This document shows positions 48,439 through 57,514 of a stretch of DNA of 64,000 bases, piece after piece. A program made the translations under genes and the position numbers. The notes beneath the pieces are model-generated. The model searched no databases. It was not told the origin of the DNA and saw only the letters and a list, made by a program, of their open reading frames with translations. The DNA is taken from positions 52,682-116,681 of the forward strand of contig QZKY01000014.1 of the NCBI GenBank assembly GCA_003605115.1, written 5' to 3'. Every line of letters starts with the position of its first letter. Positions within the stretch are counted from its first letter, which is position 1. The stretch comes from Oxalobacter sp. GTDB lineage: Bacteria > Pseudomonadota > Gammaproteobacteria > Burkholderiales > Burkholderiaceae_D.

Positions 48439-48465
48439 TATATTTATGCACCAAGCCTTTGTCAA
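48437..48465 (-). promoter_or_regulatory. Sigma-70 promoter of the methyltransferase gene
   Basis: TTGACA (48465-48460), a 17-base spacer, and TATAGT (48442-48437) on the minus strand: near-consensus. On the opposite strand, TTGTCA (48459-48464) with an 18-base spacer to TAATCG (48483-48488) is a weaker candidate for the endonuclease, so the two -35 boxes would overlap. Confidence 0.85.
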
Positions 48466-48515
48466 CGCCTTTCACGATGCAATAATCGAACATTCCCCTT
48501 TCGCTGAAAGAACCT

Positions 48516-49238
48516 ATGGCGTACCTGAATTGGATTTCTGATGCCGCGCTTGAAGCTGAGGTCGGCAAGATCATGAACACCGCCCAAGGCGCGCTCAAAA
48601 AATCTTCGGCTAGCTTCGGCAAGAACGTCATCGATCCATTCGCCGTCATGTTTGAGATGTCTGGCTTTAACATACAAACTGTCAGCGCGTGGGAGAGCAG
48701 CGAAAAGTCCAGACAAGCTCAGAAAACCCTCAGCAATGCCTTTGGCATTTTTCACCAAAGCGTTCTGGGGCATGTCACTGGATGGGTTGATTTGGGAACA
48801 GGGAAAAACGCTGACCTCGAGAACGCCTCAAGCAGAATCATTGCTGAGGTCAAGAACAAATTCAATACCCTCAAGGGATCCGGGCAGGTCACTGTCTATG
48901 ACGATTTACATAATCTCGTCATGCCAATCGCGTCCAGATACCACGGGTACACGGCATATTACGTGGAAATCATCCCAAAGCCGCAGAGGGGGCGCCCTCA
49001 GATGTATGACGAAGCATTTACGCCATCTGACAGAGCCACCAAGACACGACGCAATCCAAACCCCCTCATCAGACGAATTGACGGAAAATCTTTCTACGCG
49101 CTGGTTACAGGCGTTCCTGATGCGCTAAACCAACTCCACGGCGTTCTTCCGGATGTTATTAAAAACGTCTCCGGAAACGAGATCAACGAAGGTGAAATTA
49201 CGCATATTCGGCATTATTTCGGCAAAGCCTTTGCGTAA
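48516..49238 (+). CDS. Type II restriction endonuclease, Eco47II-like
   Basis: 240 residues. LNWISDAALEAEVGKI, NVIDPFAVMFEMSGF, QAQKTLSNAFGIFHQ, the PD-(D/E)xK-like IIAEVKNKFNTLKGS and GYTAYYVEIIPK are reminiscent of the Eco47II/Sau96I family, whose members cut GGWCC or GGNCC. The specificity here is not proven. The ribosome site is weak. It is divergent from the cytosine methyltransferase gene with 112 bases between, as in a complete restriction-modification pair. Confidence 0.82.
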   Translation: MAYLNWISDAALEAEVGKIMNTAQGALKKSSASFGKNVIDPFAVMFEMSGFNIQTVSAWESSEKSRQAQKTLSNAFGIFHQSVLGHVTGWVDLGTGKNADLENASSRIIAEVKNKFNTLKGSGQVTVYDDLHNLVMPIASRYHGYTAYYVEIIPKPQRGRPQMYDEAFTPSDRATKTRRNPNPLIRRIDGKSFYALVTGVPDALNQLHGVLPDVIKNVSGNEINEGEITHIRHYFGKAFA

Positions 49239-49274
49239 ATTTTGCTTCATCAAAAGTACGTTGCTCCCGACTTC

Positions 49275-50504
49275 TTATTTCTCCAGCGCCGTTTTCACCG
49301 CTTCTACCCGTGCCTGATGTATGGCTTCGGGTATGCGGCTCGGTTTGTCTGCAGTGGCTTGCGCAATCTTTCCGGCATCAACACGCTGCGCCGCCGCTAA
49401 TGCTTTTTCCCAATGCACAGCTTGTGGATAGGGTTTGTCGGCAAAACTTTTCTCGCCTTGTCCCCGCCCACGAAAATCGCACTCTGCTGCAGCAATTAAC
49501 TCTGCAAACCGTTTTGGACGTCTGAATGCATCGCAGCGTTCCAATACATTGACGATGCCGCGCGGCGTCATTTCCAGCCCGCGCCCGATATTGCCATGTT
49601 CGCGCGCCATCATCACAGCCAGATCGCGACACTCGTTCGGCACGCGCAGCCTTTCGCAGGCTGCTTCAACCAGCGGCACGCCGAGCGCTTCATGGCCGTG
49701 ATGACGCGGCCATTCCGCCGATGGCGTTTTGCCCTTTCCCAAATCGTGCATCAGCGCGGCAAAGCGAATGGGCAATGGATGATTTTTTTCTGCGGCGAGA
49801 TCCAGCACAATCATCGTGTGGATGCCGGTATCGATTTCCGGATGATGGACTTCGGGTTGTGGCACACCCCAGAGCGCATCCAGCTCCGGCAAAATGCGCT
49901 CGAGCGCGCCACAGCCACGCAGCACCGTGAACATACGTGAGGGTTTCTGTTCCATCAAGCCGCGCGCGAGTTCTTGCCACACACGCTCAGACACAAGCGC
50001 ATCAGTTTCGCCAACGATAACCATCTGGCGCATCAGCTTGCCCGTTTCCGGTGCCAGGCTAAATTCCGGGAATCGCGCCGCGAAACGTGCGATGCGCAAG
50101 ACGCGCACCGGGTCTTCGGCGAAGGCTTCAGAAACATGACGGAATATTTTTGCCTGCAAATCTTTTTGCCCACCAAAGGGGTCGATGACATTTCCCTTTT
50201 CATCCATCGCCATGGCGTTGATGGTGAGGTCGCGTCGCTGCAAATCTTCTTCGAGCGTCACATCTTCTGAAGTGTGAAAGACAAATCCGCGATAGCCGGG
50301 GGCGGTTTTGCGCTCAGTGCGCGCAAGCGCATATTCTTCTCCGGTCTTGGGATGCAAAAAAACCGGAAAGTCTTTTCCGACTGGCTTGAACCCCAGCGCC
50401 AGCATTTTCTTTGGGGTCGCGCCGACGACGACGTAGTCCCGATCCTGCACGGGCAAGCCCAGCAATTGATCCCGCACTGCACCACCGACAACATAGGTTT
50501 TCAT
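49275..50504 (-). CDS. cca: CCA-adding tRNA nucleotidyltransferase (multifunctional)
   Basis: 409 residues. KTYVVGGAVRDQLLG and QDRDYVVVGATPKKM (nucleotidyltransferase head), RRDLTINAMAMDEKG, and a C-terminal HD domain (MHDLGKGKTP, HHGHEALG) with phosphatase and phosphodiesterase activity in relatives. It adds or repairs tRNA 3' CCA ends. The start at 50504 (MKTYVVGG) is chosen over a 60-residue longer frame that would overlap the preceding gene. It is convergent with the endonuclease gene, 36 bases apart. Confidence 0.95.
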   Translation of the reverse strand: MKTYVVGGAVRDQLLGLPVQDRDYVVVGATPKKMLALGFKPVGKDFPVFLHPKTGEEYALARTERKTAPGYRGFVFHTSEDVTLEEDLQRRDLTINAMAMDEKGNVIDPFGGQKDLQAKIFRHVSEAFAEDPVRVLRIARFAARFPEFSLAPETGKLMRQMVIVGETDALVSERVWQELARGLMEQKPSRMFTVLRGCGALERILPELDALWGVPQPEVHHPEIDTGIHTMIVLDLAAEKNHPLPIRFAALMHDLGKGKTPSAEWPRHHGHEALGVPLVEAACERLRVPNECRDLAVMMAREHGNIGRGLEMTPRGIVNVLERCDAFRRPKRFAELIAAAECDFRGRGQGEKSFADKPYPQAVHWEKALAAAQRVDAGKIAQATADKPSRIPEAIHQARVEAVKTALEK

Positions 50505-50755
50505 CCTTCCCCCACACGGTAGCCATGCGATGCGAAGACGTGCTTCAAATTCGCGCTTTGCCATGATGCGGGATCGGTGATGATTTTGCTGGCATCTTCT
50601 GCCAGCATGGCCAACAAGGTCGCGGGGGTGAACGATGCGCCGTGCGTGGCAAAACCGTCGCCAATGGCGCAACAACTGCTGCACCGCACCGATAGCTGCT
50701 GCAAGGCCTCGGCAATTTCTTGCGTCACTTCAACGGCAATCACGGTGCGGGACAT
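50501..50755 (-). CDS. Small conserved-looking hypothetical protein
   Basis: 84 residues from MSRTVIAVEV (an alternative ATG lies five codons upstream at 50770). It is not recognised. The sequence contains VRCSSCCAIGDGFATHG with three clustered cysteines, then a helix PATLLAMLAEDASKI and a C-terminal GYRVGEG. The stop overlaps the cca start (ATGA-like, 50501-50504), and it starts 20 bases after the slt stop, so it is likely cotranslated with cca. Confidence 0.6.
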   Translation of the reverse strand: MSRTVIAVEVTQEIAEALQQLSVRCSSCCAIGDGFATHGASFTPATLLAMLAEDASKIITDPASWQSANLKHVFASHGYRVGEG

Positions 50756-50775
50756 GCTTTTTCCTTTCATTCTCC

Positions 50776-52716
50776 CTACGGCAAATTGGTGTTCCCGTTA
50801 TTTTTTGGTGCTATGGTTCCCAATCGCGTCTTAAGCGACTGGGAGCGGCTTTCAAACAACGCCGAGTAGTAAGTGGCATTCGACATCACATGTTTCACAT
50901 AGCCGCGCGTTTCTGAAAAGGGAATGGTTTCTGCAAAAATAGCGCCTTCCATCGGTGCGGTCAACATGGCGCGCCAGGCACGGACTCGGTTTGGTCCCGC
51001 ATTGTACGCAGCCGTGGCCAGCACTTGCGAACCATCGAGATCATTCAACACCATTTTCAAATAATGCGTCCCCAGCGTGATATTGATTTTCGTATCGTCG
51101 AGTTGATTCTTGTTGTATTCCTGCATCTTGATTTTTCTTGCGACAAACTTGGCCGTATTGGGCATCACTTGCATCAATCCGGTCGCGCCAGCGCTTGAGC
51201 GAATCTTCGGTATGAATCGCGACTCTTGCCGAACCACACCATACACCCATGCGAGATCCAAACCAAGCTGCTGTGTCACATCACGCATCATGTCGCGATA
51301 CGGAGTCGGATACCGCTGAGCGAAATCAAAATCATGTCGTGTACGCGATGAGGCATTGATCATTCTGTCCAAAAGCTGATGCTGCCGCGCATATTCTGCT
51401 GCTGCAAACAGTTCTCGATCACGCATCTTGAGCAATTCCCAGCTCCATTCCCGCATGCCCTCCAGACGCAAACCGATGGAAAAGAATTTGAGCCCACGCG
51501 CCAATCCGGCATTTGTTTCCATCGGCCATAGTTCGGCTTCGGTAGTGGCATCGGCCTGGTTCGGAATGGCTGTCTTGTGCCCTAATTCCTCCAAAGCCAA
51601 CTGCCCGTAATAATGATATTCGTCTGAAATGGATTCATATAATTTTTTTGCAGCCCTTGCCTCCCCTTGGGCTGCCTGGGCGCGTCCGAGCCAGTACACC
51701 CACGCGGGCTCGCTCCTGAGGAACGGCGGCATGGCTTCGATGGCATCCTTGACCATTTGCCAGTCCCCCGCACGCAAGGCCGTACGTACCTTCCACTCAT
51801 GACCCTCTATCGACAACGGCGCCTTGCCTGCCTTGCGCCAATAATCGATCGCCTCGGGGGCATGCAACATTGACGACGGCAAGGCTATTTGTGCCCAGGC
51901 GATGCCCTGCTCTGCTTCCGTCAATTTTCGAGAAAGGTGTTTCAGAACATAAGCCGCCGCTTTTTCGTGGTTTTTCTTGGCCAGACGTCCGAGCGCGATG
52001 GCAAAAGTTTCATGCGCATCACGCCCCTTTCCCAAACCGCGCGCCAATCGCAGCAACGGGAGATCTACCGCACGTGCCACCTGCTTTTTGGGAGTGCCAA
52101 CCACTCCCGCCAATTGTTCTGCGAGCGATCCCAGTCCGTATTCGCCCGCCAACCGAATCTGCCGCCAAACGTCGTCCTCGTTGAATTGGCCATTTTTTGC
52201 CAGTCCGCCAATCAGTGCCTTGCAACCTTCTCCATATTTGGTGGGCTGCCACAACAAATTGCGCGCCTGTTCTGCAACATTTTTCCCCTTGGCCGCTGCC
52301 GACATCAATTCATAGCATTTCACCTGAAGGTCGTCTTTCAGAACAAACAACGGCGCATGGCGGTCAAACGCCGTCCAGTCGCGCCGCCGCCCCAGCTCAA
52401 GCAACCAGTCGTTGCGCATGCGATCCGCGATAGCGGTGCCACTGTATCGCGTCAAAAAAGCATCGACCTCACTGGCACCGGCTTTCCATAAACGCGGCTT
52501 TAACTTGTAATAATCAACGTACGAGGGTATGGCATAATCTTTCAGTTGGTCTGCCAAAGCAGCAGCCTTTTCTTCCCGATCCTTGGTTGCCGCTTCCTGG
52601 AGCGCGATGAATGTTTTGTCTGCTTCGGACAGTTCAACCGGCTGGCTGTGTACGCTCTGGCAAACAAGCAGCGCCGCACTGAGCGCCAGGCCAAACAATT
52701 TTATGCGATGCAACAC
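50776..52716 (-). CDS. slt: Soluble lytic murein transglycosylase
   Basis: 646 residues from a GTG start. A signal peptide (LHRIKLFGLALSAALLVCQS) leads into an alpha-helical U-domain ring (residues ~30-430) and a C-terminal SLT domain with the catalytic Glu in VVRQESRFIPKIRSSAG and GLMQVMPNTAK. It cleaves peptidoglycan to anhydro-muropeptides in the periplasm. The GTG at 52716 has an AAGAG site upstream; the longer frame to 52836 would run into the divergent fthC gene. Confidence 0.92.
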   Translation of the reverse strand: MLHRIKLFGLALSAALLVCQSVHSQPVELSEADKTFIALQEAATKDREEKAAALADQLKDYAIPSYVDYYKLKPRLWKAGASEVDAFLTRYSGTAIADRMRNDWLLELGRRRDWTAFDRHAPLFVLKDDLQVKCYELMSAAAKGKNVAEQARNLLWQPTKYGEGCKALIGGLAKNGQFNEDDVWRQIRLAGEYGLGSLAEQLAGVVGTPKKQVARAVDLPLLRLARGLGKGRDAHETFAIALGRLAKKNHEKAAAYVLKHLSRKLTEAEQGIAWAQIALPSSMLHAPEAIDYWRKAGKAPLSIEGHEWKVRTALRAGDWQMVKDAIEAMPPFLRSEPAWVYWLGRAQAAQGEARAAKKLYESISDEYHYYGQLALEELGHKTAIPNQADATTEAELWPMETNAGLARGLKFFSIGLRLEGMREWSWELLKMRDRELFAAAEYARQHQLLDRMINASSRTRHDFDFAQRYPTPYRDMMRDVTQQLGLDLAWVYGVVRQESRFIPKIRSSAGATGLMQVMPNTAKFVARKIKMQEYNKNQLDDTKINITLGTHYLKMVLNDLDGSQVLATAAYNAGPNRVRAWRAMLTAPMEGAIFAETIPFSETRGYVKHVMSNATYYSALFESRSQSLKTRLGTIAPKNNGNTNLP

Positions 52717-52745
52717 GATACGTCTCTTTACATGAATGTATTGCC

Positions 52746-53306
52746 ATGAGTTTACCATCAAGCACCATCGACAAGACAGCGCTGCGCAAGGCGCTGCTGG
52801 ATCGCAGACAGCATCTTGATGAAGCCGGTCGTGCACGCAAGGATGCCGCGATTGCTTCGCATCTGGAACGTTATCTGAGCGCGCATCCTCTGAAAACTTT
52901 GGGCGTTTTCTGGCCTATACGCAATGAGCCGGATTTGGTGGATTTCTATCGAAGACTGGTGGCAGAACACATACAACTCGCGCTCCCGGTCGTCACGGAG
53001 AAAAATGCGCCGCTCAGCTTCGCGGCGTGGTCGCCTGGCGACCGCATGACCAAAGATGCTTTTGGCGTACCCGTTCCCGAAAAGCAAAATTTCCTGAAAA
53101 TGCCGGAAGCCCTGCTTGTGCCTTGCGTGGGATTCAATTCGAGTCGTTACCGTATCGGATATGGCGGTGGGTTTTATGACCGCACCCTGGCGCTCGCCCC
53201 CAAACCGCTGGCTATCGGTATCGCATATTCATTTCAGCTTGTGAAATTTGAAACCAGCGAGCACGATGTCCCGCTGGATTTGATTGTCACCGAAGTGTCT
53301 TACTGA
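52746..53306 (+). CDS. fthC: 5-formyltetrahydrofolate cyclo-ligase
   Basis: 186 residues. DKTALRKALLDRRQHL at the N-terminus, LGVFWPIRNEPDL, the ATP-binding LVPCVGFNSSRYRIGYGGGF with the following YDRTL, and the terminal EHDVPLDLIVTE. It converts 5-formyl-THF to 5,10-methenyl-THF. It lies divergent from slt and convergent with metF, another folate enzyme. Confidence 0.94.
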   Translation: MSLPSSTIDKTALRKALLDRRQHLDEAGRARKDAAIASHLERYLSAHPLKTLGVFWPIRNEPDLVDFYRRLVAEHIQLALPVVTEKNAPLSFAAWSPGDRMTKDAFGVPVPEKQNFLKMPEALLVPCVGFNSSRYRIGYGGGFYDRTLALAPKPLAIGIAYSFQLVKFETSEHDVPLDLIVTEVSY

Positions 53307-53374
53307 GATAAGCAAAGCGCGATAAGCCCAGGCGACTCCGGCACGGCATGATCGTGCGCTAAATCCTTGACTTA

Positions 53375-54220
53375 TCAAACCTTGTCAGACAGGGACAGGC
53401 GCTGCCAAATCGCTGCGGTGGGTCCCGCACGATTCAGCGTGTAGAAATGAAAGCCGGGCGCACCGCCTGCCAGCAAACGTTGGCAAAGTTCCGCAACGAC
53501 ATCCAGACCAAAATCGCGAATCGCATCCAGATCTTCACCGTAGCTTTCCAGTTTCAAGCGTATCCAGCGCGGAATTTCCGCGCCGCACATCGATGAAAAA
53601 CGGGCGAGTTGTGCGTAATTGGTGATCGGCATGATGCCGGGCACAATGGGGATCGTCACGCCAGCCTTGCGTACATCGTCCACAAAACGAAAATAGGCAT
53701 CCGCATTGTAGAAGTACTGCGTGATGGCCATGTCGGCGCCTGCCTTGACCTTGCGAACAAAATTGTTCATGTCATCCGGCAGCGATTTGGCTTGCGGATG
53801 CATTTCCGGATACGCAGCCACATCAATCTTGAACCAGTCGCCCGTTTCCTGACGGATGAATGCCACCAACTCGTTCGCGTAGTGAAACTCACCATGCACG
53901 TCGTCACTACCTGACTGCAAATCGCCACGCAAGGCCACCAGATGTTTGATGCCCTGCGTCTTGTATTCCTGCAAGCGCTTGCTGACCGATTCGCGCGTGG
54001 AGCCAATGCACAAGAAGTGCGGCGCCGCTTCAAGTCCTTCTTTCTGAATTTCAGCGACGGTATCGTTATTGCCATACATCGCCGAACCGCCCGCACCGAC
54101 TGTCACAGAATAATATTTTGCGCCGAGCGCGGCCAGTTCGGCGCGTTCTGTTCGCAGCTTTTCTACTCCCTCCGGTGTTTTCGGAGGAAAAAATTCGATG
54201 CTGAAATAAGCTTGACTCAT
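53375..54220 (-). CDS. metF: 5,10-methylenetetrahydrofolate reductase
   Basis: 281 residues. SIEFFPPKTPEGVEKL, SVTVGAGGSA, HLVALRGDLQSGS and AGADMAITQYFYNAD are typical of MetF, a FAD-dependent barrel enzyme. It supplies 5-methyl-THF to methionine synthase. The start overlaps the stop of the holin-like gene (ATGA at 54217-54220). It is in the same orientation as ahcY, so an ahcY-holin-metF transcript under the SAH riboswitch is possible. Confidence 0.95.
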   Translation of the reverse strand: MSQAYFSIEFFPPKTPEGVEKLRTERAELAALGAKYYSVTVGAGGSAMYGNNDTVAEIQKEGLEAAPHFLCIGSTRESVSKRLQEYKTQGIKHLVALRGDLQSGSDDVHGEFHYANELVAFIRQETGDWFKIDVAAYPEMHPQAKSLPDDMNNFVRKVKAGADMAITQYFYNADAYFRFVDDVRKAGVTIPIVPGIMPITNYAQLARFSSMCGAEIPRWIRLKLESYGEDLDAIRDFGLDVVAELCQRLLAGGAPGFHFYTLNRAGPTAAIWQRLSLSDKV

Positions 54221-54585
54221 TTATTTTCCATAATCAACGTATTCAACGCCCACGAGATGATGCTGTAGAGCAGCGCGCCCCCCACCGCGGACCAGAATCC
54301 CGCAACGTAAAAACCACTCACCATTTGCGCTACCAGCCAAAATAACAGGCCGTTGATGACAAAGACAAAAAGCCCCAAAGTAAAAAATGTCACGGGCAAA
54401 GTCAACGCCAGAAGCACGGGACGGATCAAGGTATTCACCAATCCCAGTATGGCCGCTGCGATCAACGCGGACCACACATTTTTCAGCTGCACCGAATCCA
54501 TCAGATACGGTATCGCCAGCAGTGCGGCAGCGTTGATCACCCAAGTGATCAACAGCCGTAGGTTGAAGATTTTTGGATCGATCAT
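54217..54585 (-). CDS. Phage holin family membrane protein (small four-helix)
   Basis: 122 residues with four hydrophobic helices. LLITWVINAAALLAIPYLM, GLVNTLIRPVLLALTLPVTF and FVINGLLFWLVAQMV match the Phage_holin_4_2 family. Despite the name it is a chromosomal protein, usually encoded between ahcY and metF in betaproteobacteria, with unknown function. It overlaps metF; a palindromic element separates it from ahcY. Confidence 0.87.
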   Translation of the reverse strand: MIDPKIFNLRLLITWVINAAALLAIPYLMDSVQLKNVWSALIAAAILGLVNTLIRPVLLALTLPVTFFTLGLFVFVINGLLFWLVAQMVSGFYVAGFWSAVGGALLYSIISWALNTLIMENK

Positions 54586-54601
54586 CTCTTGATAACGATA
54601 T

Positions 54602-54661
54602 GGGAAACCGGGGTCAGCGTTTTTTAAACGAAGCGTAAATTGCTCTGACCCCGAATTTTCC
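54602..54661. repeat. GGGGTCAG palindromic element, copy J
   Basis: Arms gggaaaccggggtcag and ctgaccccgaattttcc with an acg-aag-cgt tip. It lies 5 bases after the ahcY stop, between ahcY and the holin-like gene in the same orientation. Confidence 0.9.
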
Positions 54662-54666
54662 GGGTT

Positions 54667-56076
54667 TTAATAACGATAGTGATTCGGCTTGTACGGCCCG
54701 TTGACGGATACCCCAATGTAGGCTGCCTGCTCATCAGTCAGACGCGTTAATTGCGCATTCAGTTTCTTCAACTGCAGCACCGCCACTTTTTCATCCAGAT
54801 GCTTCGGCAAGGTGTACACACCAATCGGATACGACTTGGTGTTGCTGTACAACTCAATCTGCGCAATGGTCTGATTTGCAAACGACGAACTCATCACGTA
54901 AGACGGATGGCCGGTGCCACAACCCAGATTCACGAGACGGCCTTCCGCCAGCAGGATGATGCGTTTCCCATCGGGGAAAATAATATGGTCAACTTGCGGC
55001 TTGATGTTTTCCCAAGTGTATTGCTTGAGCGACGCGACATCAATTTCATTGTCGAAGTGACCGATGTTACAAACGATGGCATTATTCTTCATCTTTTTCA
55101 TGTGCTCGTGCGTGATCACATGATAGTTGCCGGTCGCCGTCACGAAAATGTCGGCGTGCTCGACCGCATAATCCATGGTCACCACACGATAGCCTTCCAT
55201 CGCCGCTTGCAGTGCGCAAATCGGATCGATTTCCGTCACCCACACTTGCGCAGACAGTGCGCGCAGCGCTTGCGCAGACCCCTTGCCCACGTCGCCGTAA
55301 CCTGCGACCACAGCCACTTTACCCGCCACCATCACGTCGGTGGCGCGCTTAATGCCATCCACCAGCGATTCGCGGCAGCCGTAGAGGTTGTCGAATTTCG
55401 ATTTCGTCACCGAGTCATTCACGTTGATCGCCGGGAATGCAAGACGACCTTCCTTGTGCATCTGGTACAAACGATTCACGCCGGTCGTGGTTTCTTCGGT
55501 CACGCCCTTGATTTCTTTCAGCCGGCGCGAATACCAGGCACCGTCTTGCGCGAGTTTTTTCTTGATCGAGTTGAACAGGCACACTTCTTCTTCGGAACCC
55601 GGATTGTTCAGGACAGATTTATCTGTTTCCGCCTTGGTGCCGATATGCAGCAGCAGCGTCGCGTCGCCACCGTCGTCCAGAATCATGTTGGAGTAACCGC
55701 CGTCCGGCCATTCGAAAATGCGGTGCGTGTAATCCCAGTATTCATCCAGCGTTTCGCCCTTGTACGCAAACACTGGCGTACCGCACGCAGCAATCGCGGC
55801 GGCAGCATGATCTTGCGTCGAGAAAATATTGCACGATGCCCATCGCACTTGCGCACCCAGCGCTTCGAGCGTCTGGATCAATACGGCAGTCTGAATCGTC
55901 ATGTGCAGCGAACCGGTAATGCGCGCGCCCTTGAGCGGCTGGATCGCAGCGAATTCATCACGAATCGCCATTAAACCCGGCATTTCGGTTTCTGCAATTT
56001 TGATTTCTTTGTCGCCCCAGGATGCGAGGCTCAGGTCGGCAACAACATAGTCTTGTTTAGCGGCAGCGTTCATCAC
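54667..56076 (-). CDS. ahcY: S-adenosylhomocysteinase
   Basis: 469 residues, the longer proteobacterial form. [40 protein letters not shown] loop [18 protein letters not shown] and the C-terminal [10 protein letters not shown] are diagnostic. It splits S-adenosylhomocysteine into adenosine and homocysteine. A strong ribosome site (AAAGGAGAG) precedes the ATG and an SAH riboswitch lies just upstream. Confidence 0.97.
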   Translation of the reverse strand: MMNAAAKQDYVVADLSLASWGDKEIKIAETEMPGLMAIRDEFAAIQPLKGARITGSLHMTIQTAVLIQTLEALGAQVRWASCNIFSTQDHAAAAIAACGTPVFAYKGETLDEYWDYTHRIFEWPDGGYSNMILDDGGDATLLLHIGTKAETDKSVLNNPGSEEEVCLFNSIKKKLAQDGAWYSRRLKEIKGVTEETTTGVNRLYQMHKEGRLAFPAINVNDSVTKSKFDNLYGCRESLVDGIKRATDVMVAGKVAVVAGYGDVGKGSAQALRALSAQVWVTEIDPICALQAAMEGYRVVTMDYAVEHADIFVTATGNYHVITHEHMKKMKNNAIVCNIGHFDNEIDVASLKQYTWENIKPQVDHIIFPDGKRIILLAEGRLVNLGCGTGHPSYVMSSSFANQTIAQIELYSNTKSYPIGVYTLPKHLDEKVAVLQLKKLNAQLTRLTDEQAAYIGVSVNGPYKPNHYRY

Positions 56077-56109
56077 GCTCTCCTTTCGTTAAAAATCAGA
56101 AAAAAGTAA

Positions 56110-56206
56110 CGTGAGCGCCGTTGAGGTGTTGATTTCTCCGAGCCTGGCATCGTCCGATGATTCATACCTTGAATCACTCAGTGGACGTGTCGCAACGCTC
56201 CTCGAA
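56110..56206 (-). ncRNA. S-adenosylhomocysteine riboswitch upstream of ahcY
   Basis: On the minus strand CGAGGAGCGTTGCGAC starts the aptamer, followed by an optional hairpin (TGATTC/GAATCA), then CCAGGCTCGG and AACGGCGCTCACG. The GAGCG/CGCTC long-range pairing and all conserved blocks of the SAH class are present. The 3' end is 34 bases before the ATG. In known cases SAH binding increases ahcY expression. Confidence 0.95.
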
Positions 56207-56221
56207 GAAACGGCATCATAC

Positions 56222-56227
56222 CATTTT
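56222..56227 (-). promoter_or_regulatory. Putative -10 box of the ahcY leader
   Basis: TATGAT (about 56216-56227 region, minus strand) precedes the SAH aptamer by roughly ten bases. The -35 is unclear (TTCATG with an 18-base spacer). Exact placement is approximate. Confidence 0.45.
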
Positions 56228-56249
56228 CTAAAGAAACCCATGAACCGGG

Positions 56250-57344
56250 CTAATTTCTTCTGTAACGAACCAGCCTGGGGGCTCTTGCTTGTTTGACCGC
56301 ATTGCCCAAGGCCACTACCGACATGGCATAGAAATAACTGCGGTTATATTTAGTGATAGCAAAGAAGTTCTCGGTTGCAAGCCAGTATTCCGTAGGGTTT
56401 TCGCCATTTTGCAAATCTATCAACCCATATTTCTGCTCTGTGCTCACATCTTCTTCGATTTGCACGCCATCTTGCAGCAACTCGGCAATTGAGAATTTTG
56501 CCTCCAGGCCTTGCCCCAAAAAGTGTTTCAACTGTTCCGGCGTGACGCTTTCCACTCGAGCCTGCACGACGATCTCCTCACCGCCCACCCAGCCGTGTTT
56601 TTTCAGGTAATTTGCAACGCTGCCAATGGCATCCTTGGGCGACTCTCCCAAATCCACCATTTCATCCTGGTCATAATCCACCCCGAACTGTCGGATGCAA
56701 CCCGGCATGAATTGAGGAAAGCCGATGGCGCCAGCATAGGAACCATTGAGAGAAAGCGGATCGAGCTCCGCGTCGCGCGCAAACAGCAAAGCCTGCTCCA
56801 GTTCATGGCGGAAAAAAGCCATGCGCGCTTCGCGTCTGGGATGCTCCGGATATTCAACCGACAAGGTCGTCAAGACATCGATGACCCGAAAGTTGCCTTT
56901 GGTTTTGCCATAAAACGATTCAACGCCAATAATCCCGACAATGATCTCCGCTGGCACACCGTACTCTTTTTCTGCTTTTTTCAACTCTCTACGGTGTTTT
57001 TTCCAGAAGTTCACGCCTGCCTTGATGCGGCTAGAATCGATGATGCGCTCCCGGTAAGCCTCCCAATTCTTGGGCTTGCTGACCGGATCCGGCGTTATCA
57101 GTTGCAGCGCCCTTTCAGAACGGTTGACCTCCCGGAATACCGCTTCCAGAGCAAGCTTGTCGAAACCATGTTTTTCTGCCATCTGATTGGTGAAGGCCGC
57201 TATCGCAACGGTCTGGTCAGGCAGGAAATCTTTCCCGGGTCGAATTTTCGAGACAGGAGAAGATTGCGTCATCAAGCCGCAACCCACCTGAAATAACACC
57301 AGCGCCACAGATAACAGCTTCAAAAAAAATCGCAATATCGCCAT
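56250..57344 (-). CDS. mltB: Lytic murein transglycosylase B (lipoprotein)
   Basis: 364 residues. The N-terminal lipoprotein signal ends in FQVGC (Cys22). The catalytic region has IVGIIGVESFYGKTKGNFRV and YAGAIGFPQFMPG, and the C-terminus ENPTEYWLATENFFAITKYN with RSYFYAM, as in MltB. It cleaves murein at the outer membrane. The start at 57344 (MAILRF) gives a proper signal peptide; a frame to 57428 exists. Confidence 0.93.
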   Translation of the reverse strand: MAILRFFLKLLSVALVLFQVGCGLMTQSSPVSKIRPGKDFLPDQTVAIAAFTNQMAEKHGFDKLALEAVFREVNRSERALQLITPDPVSKPKNWEAYRERIIDSSRIKAGVNFWKKHRRELKKAEKEYGVPAEIIVGIIGVESFYGKTKGNFRVIDVLTTLSVEYPEHPRREARMAFFRHELEQALLFARDAELDPLSLNGSYAGAIGFPQFMPGCIRQFGVDYDQDEMVDLGESPKDAIGSVANYLKKHGWVGGEEIVVQARVESVTPEQLKHFLGQGLEAKFSIAELLQDGVQIEEDVSTEQKYGLIDLQNGENPTEYWLATENFFAITKYNRSYFYAMSVVALGNAVKQARAPRLVRYRRN

Positions 57345-57514
57345 GAAATCGTTTGCTCTCAAAATCTTAAAACTGCGCGTGCGCCAAGAAGGCACTATTG
57401 TAGTGTGTCGCGCCAGGAAATACAGCACGCCATCACGAATAATCTGGACAGGCGTTTTCCGCTAAACTGTCGTATTCCCGTACACCCTATAACGCTTCCC
57501 GCCGGAATTGCGTC

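Noticed and set aside
56111..56296. Small plus-strand open frame opposite the ahcY leader
   Set aside because: It is antisense to a clear SAH riboswitch and shows no recognisable protein features.
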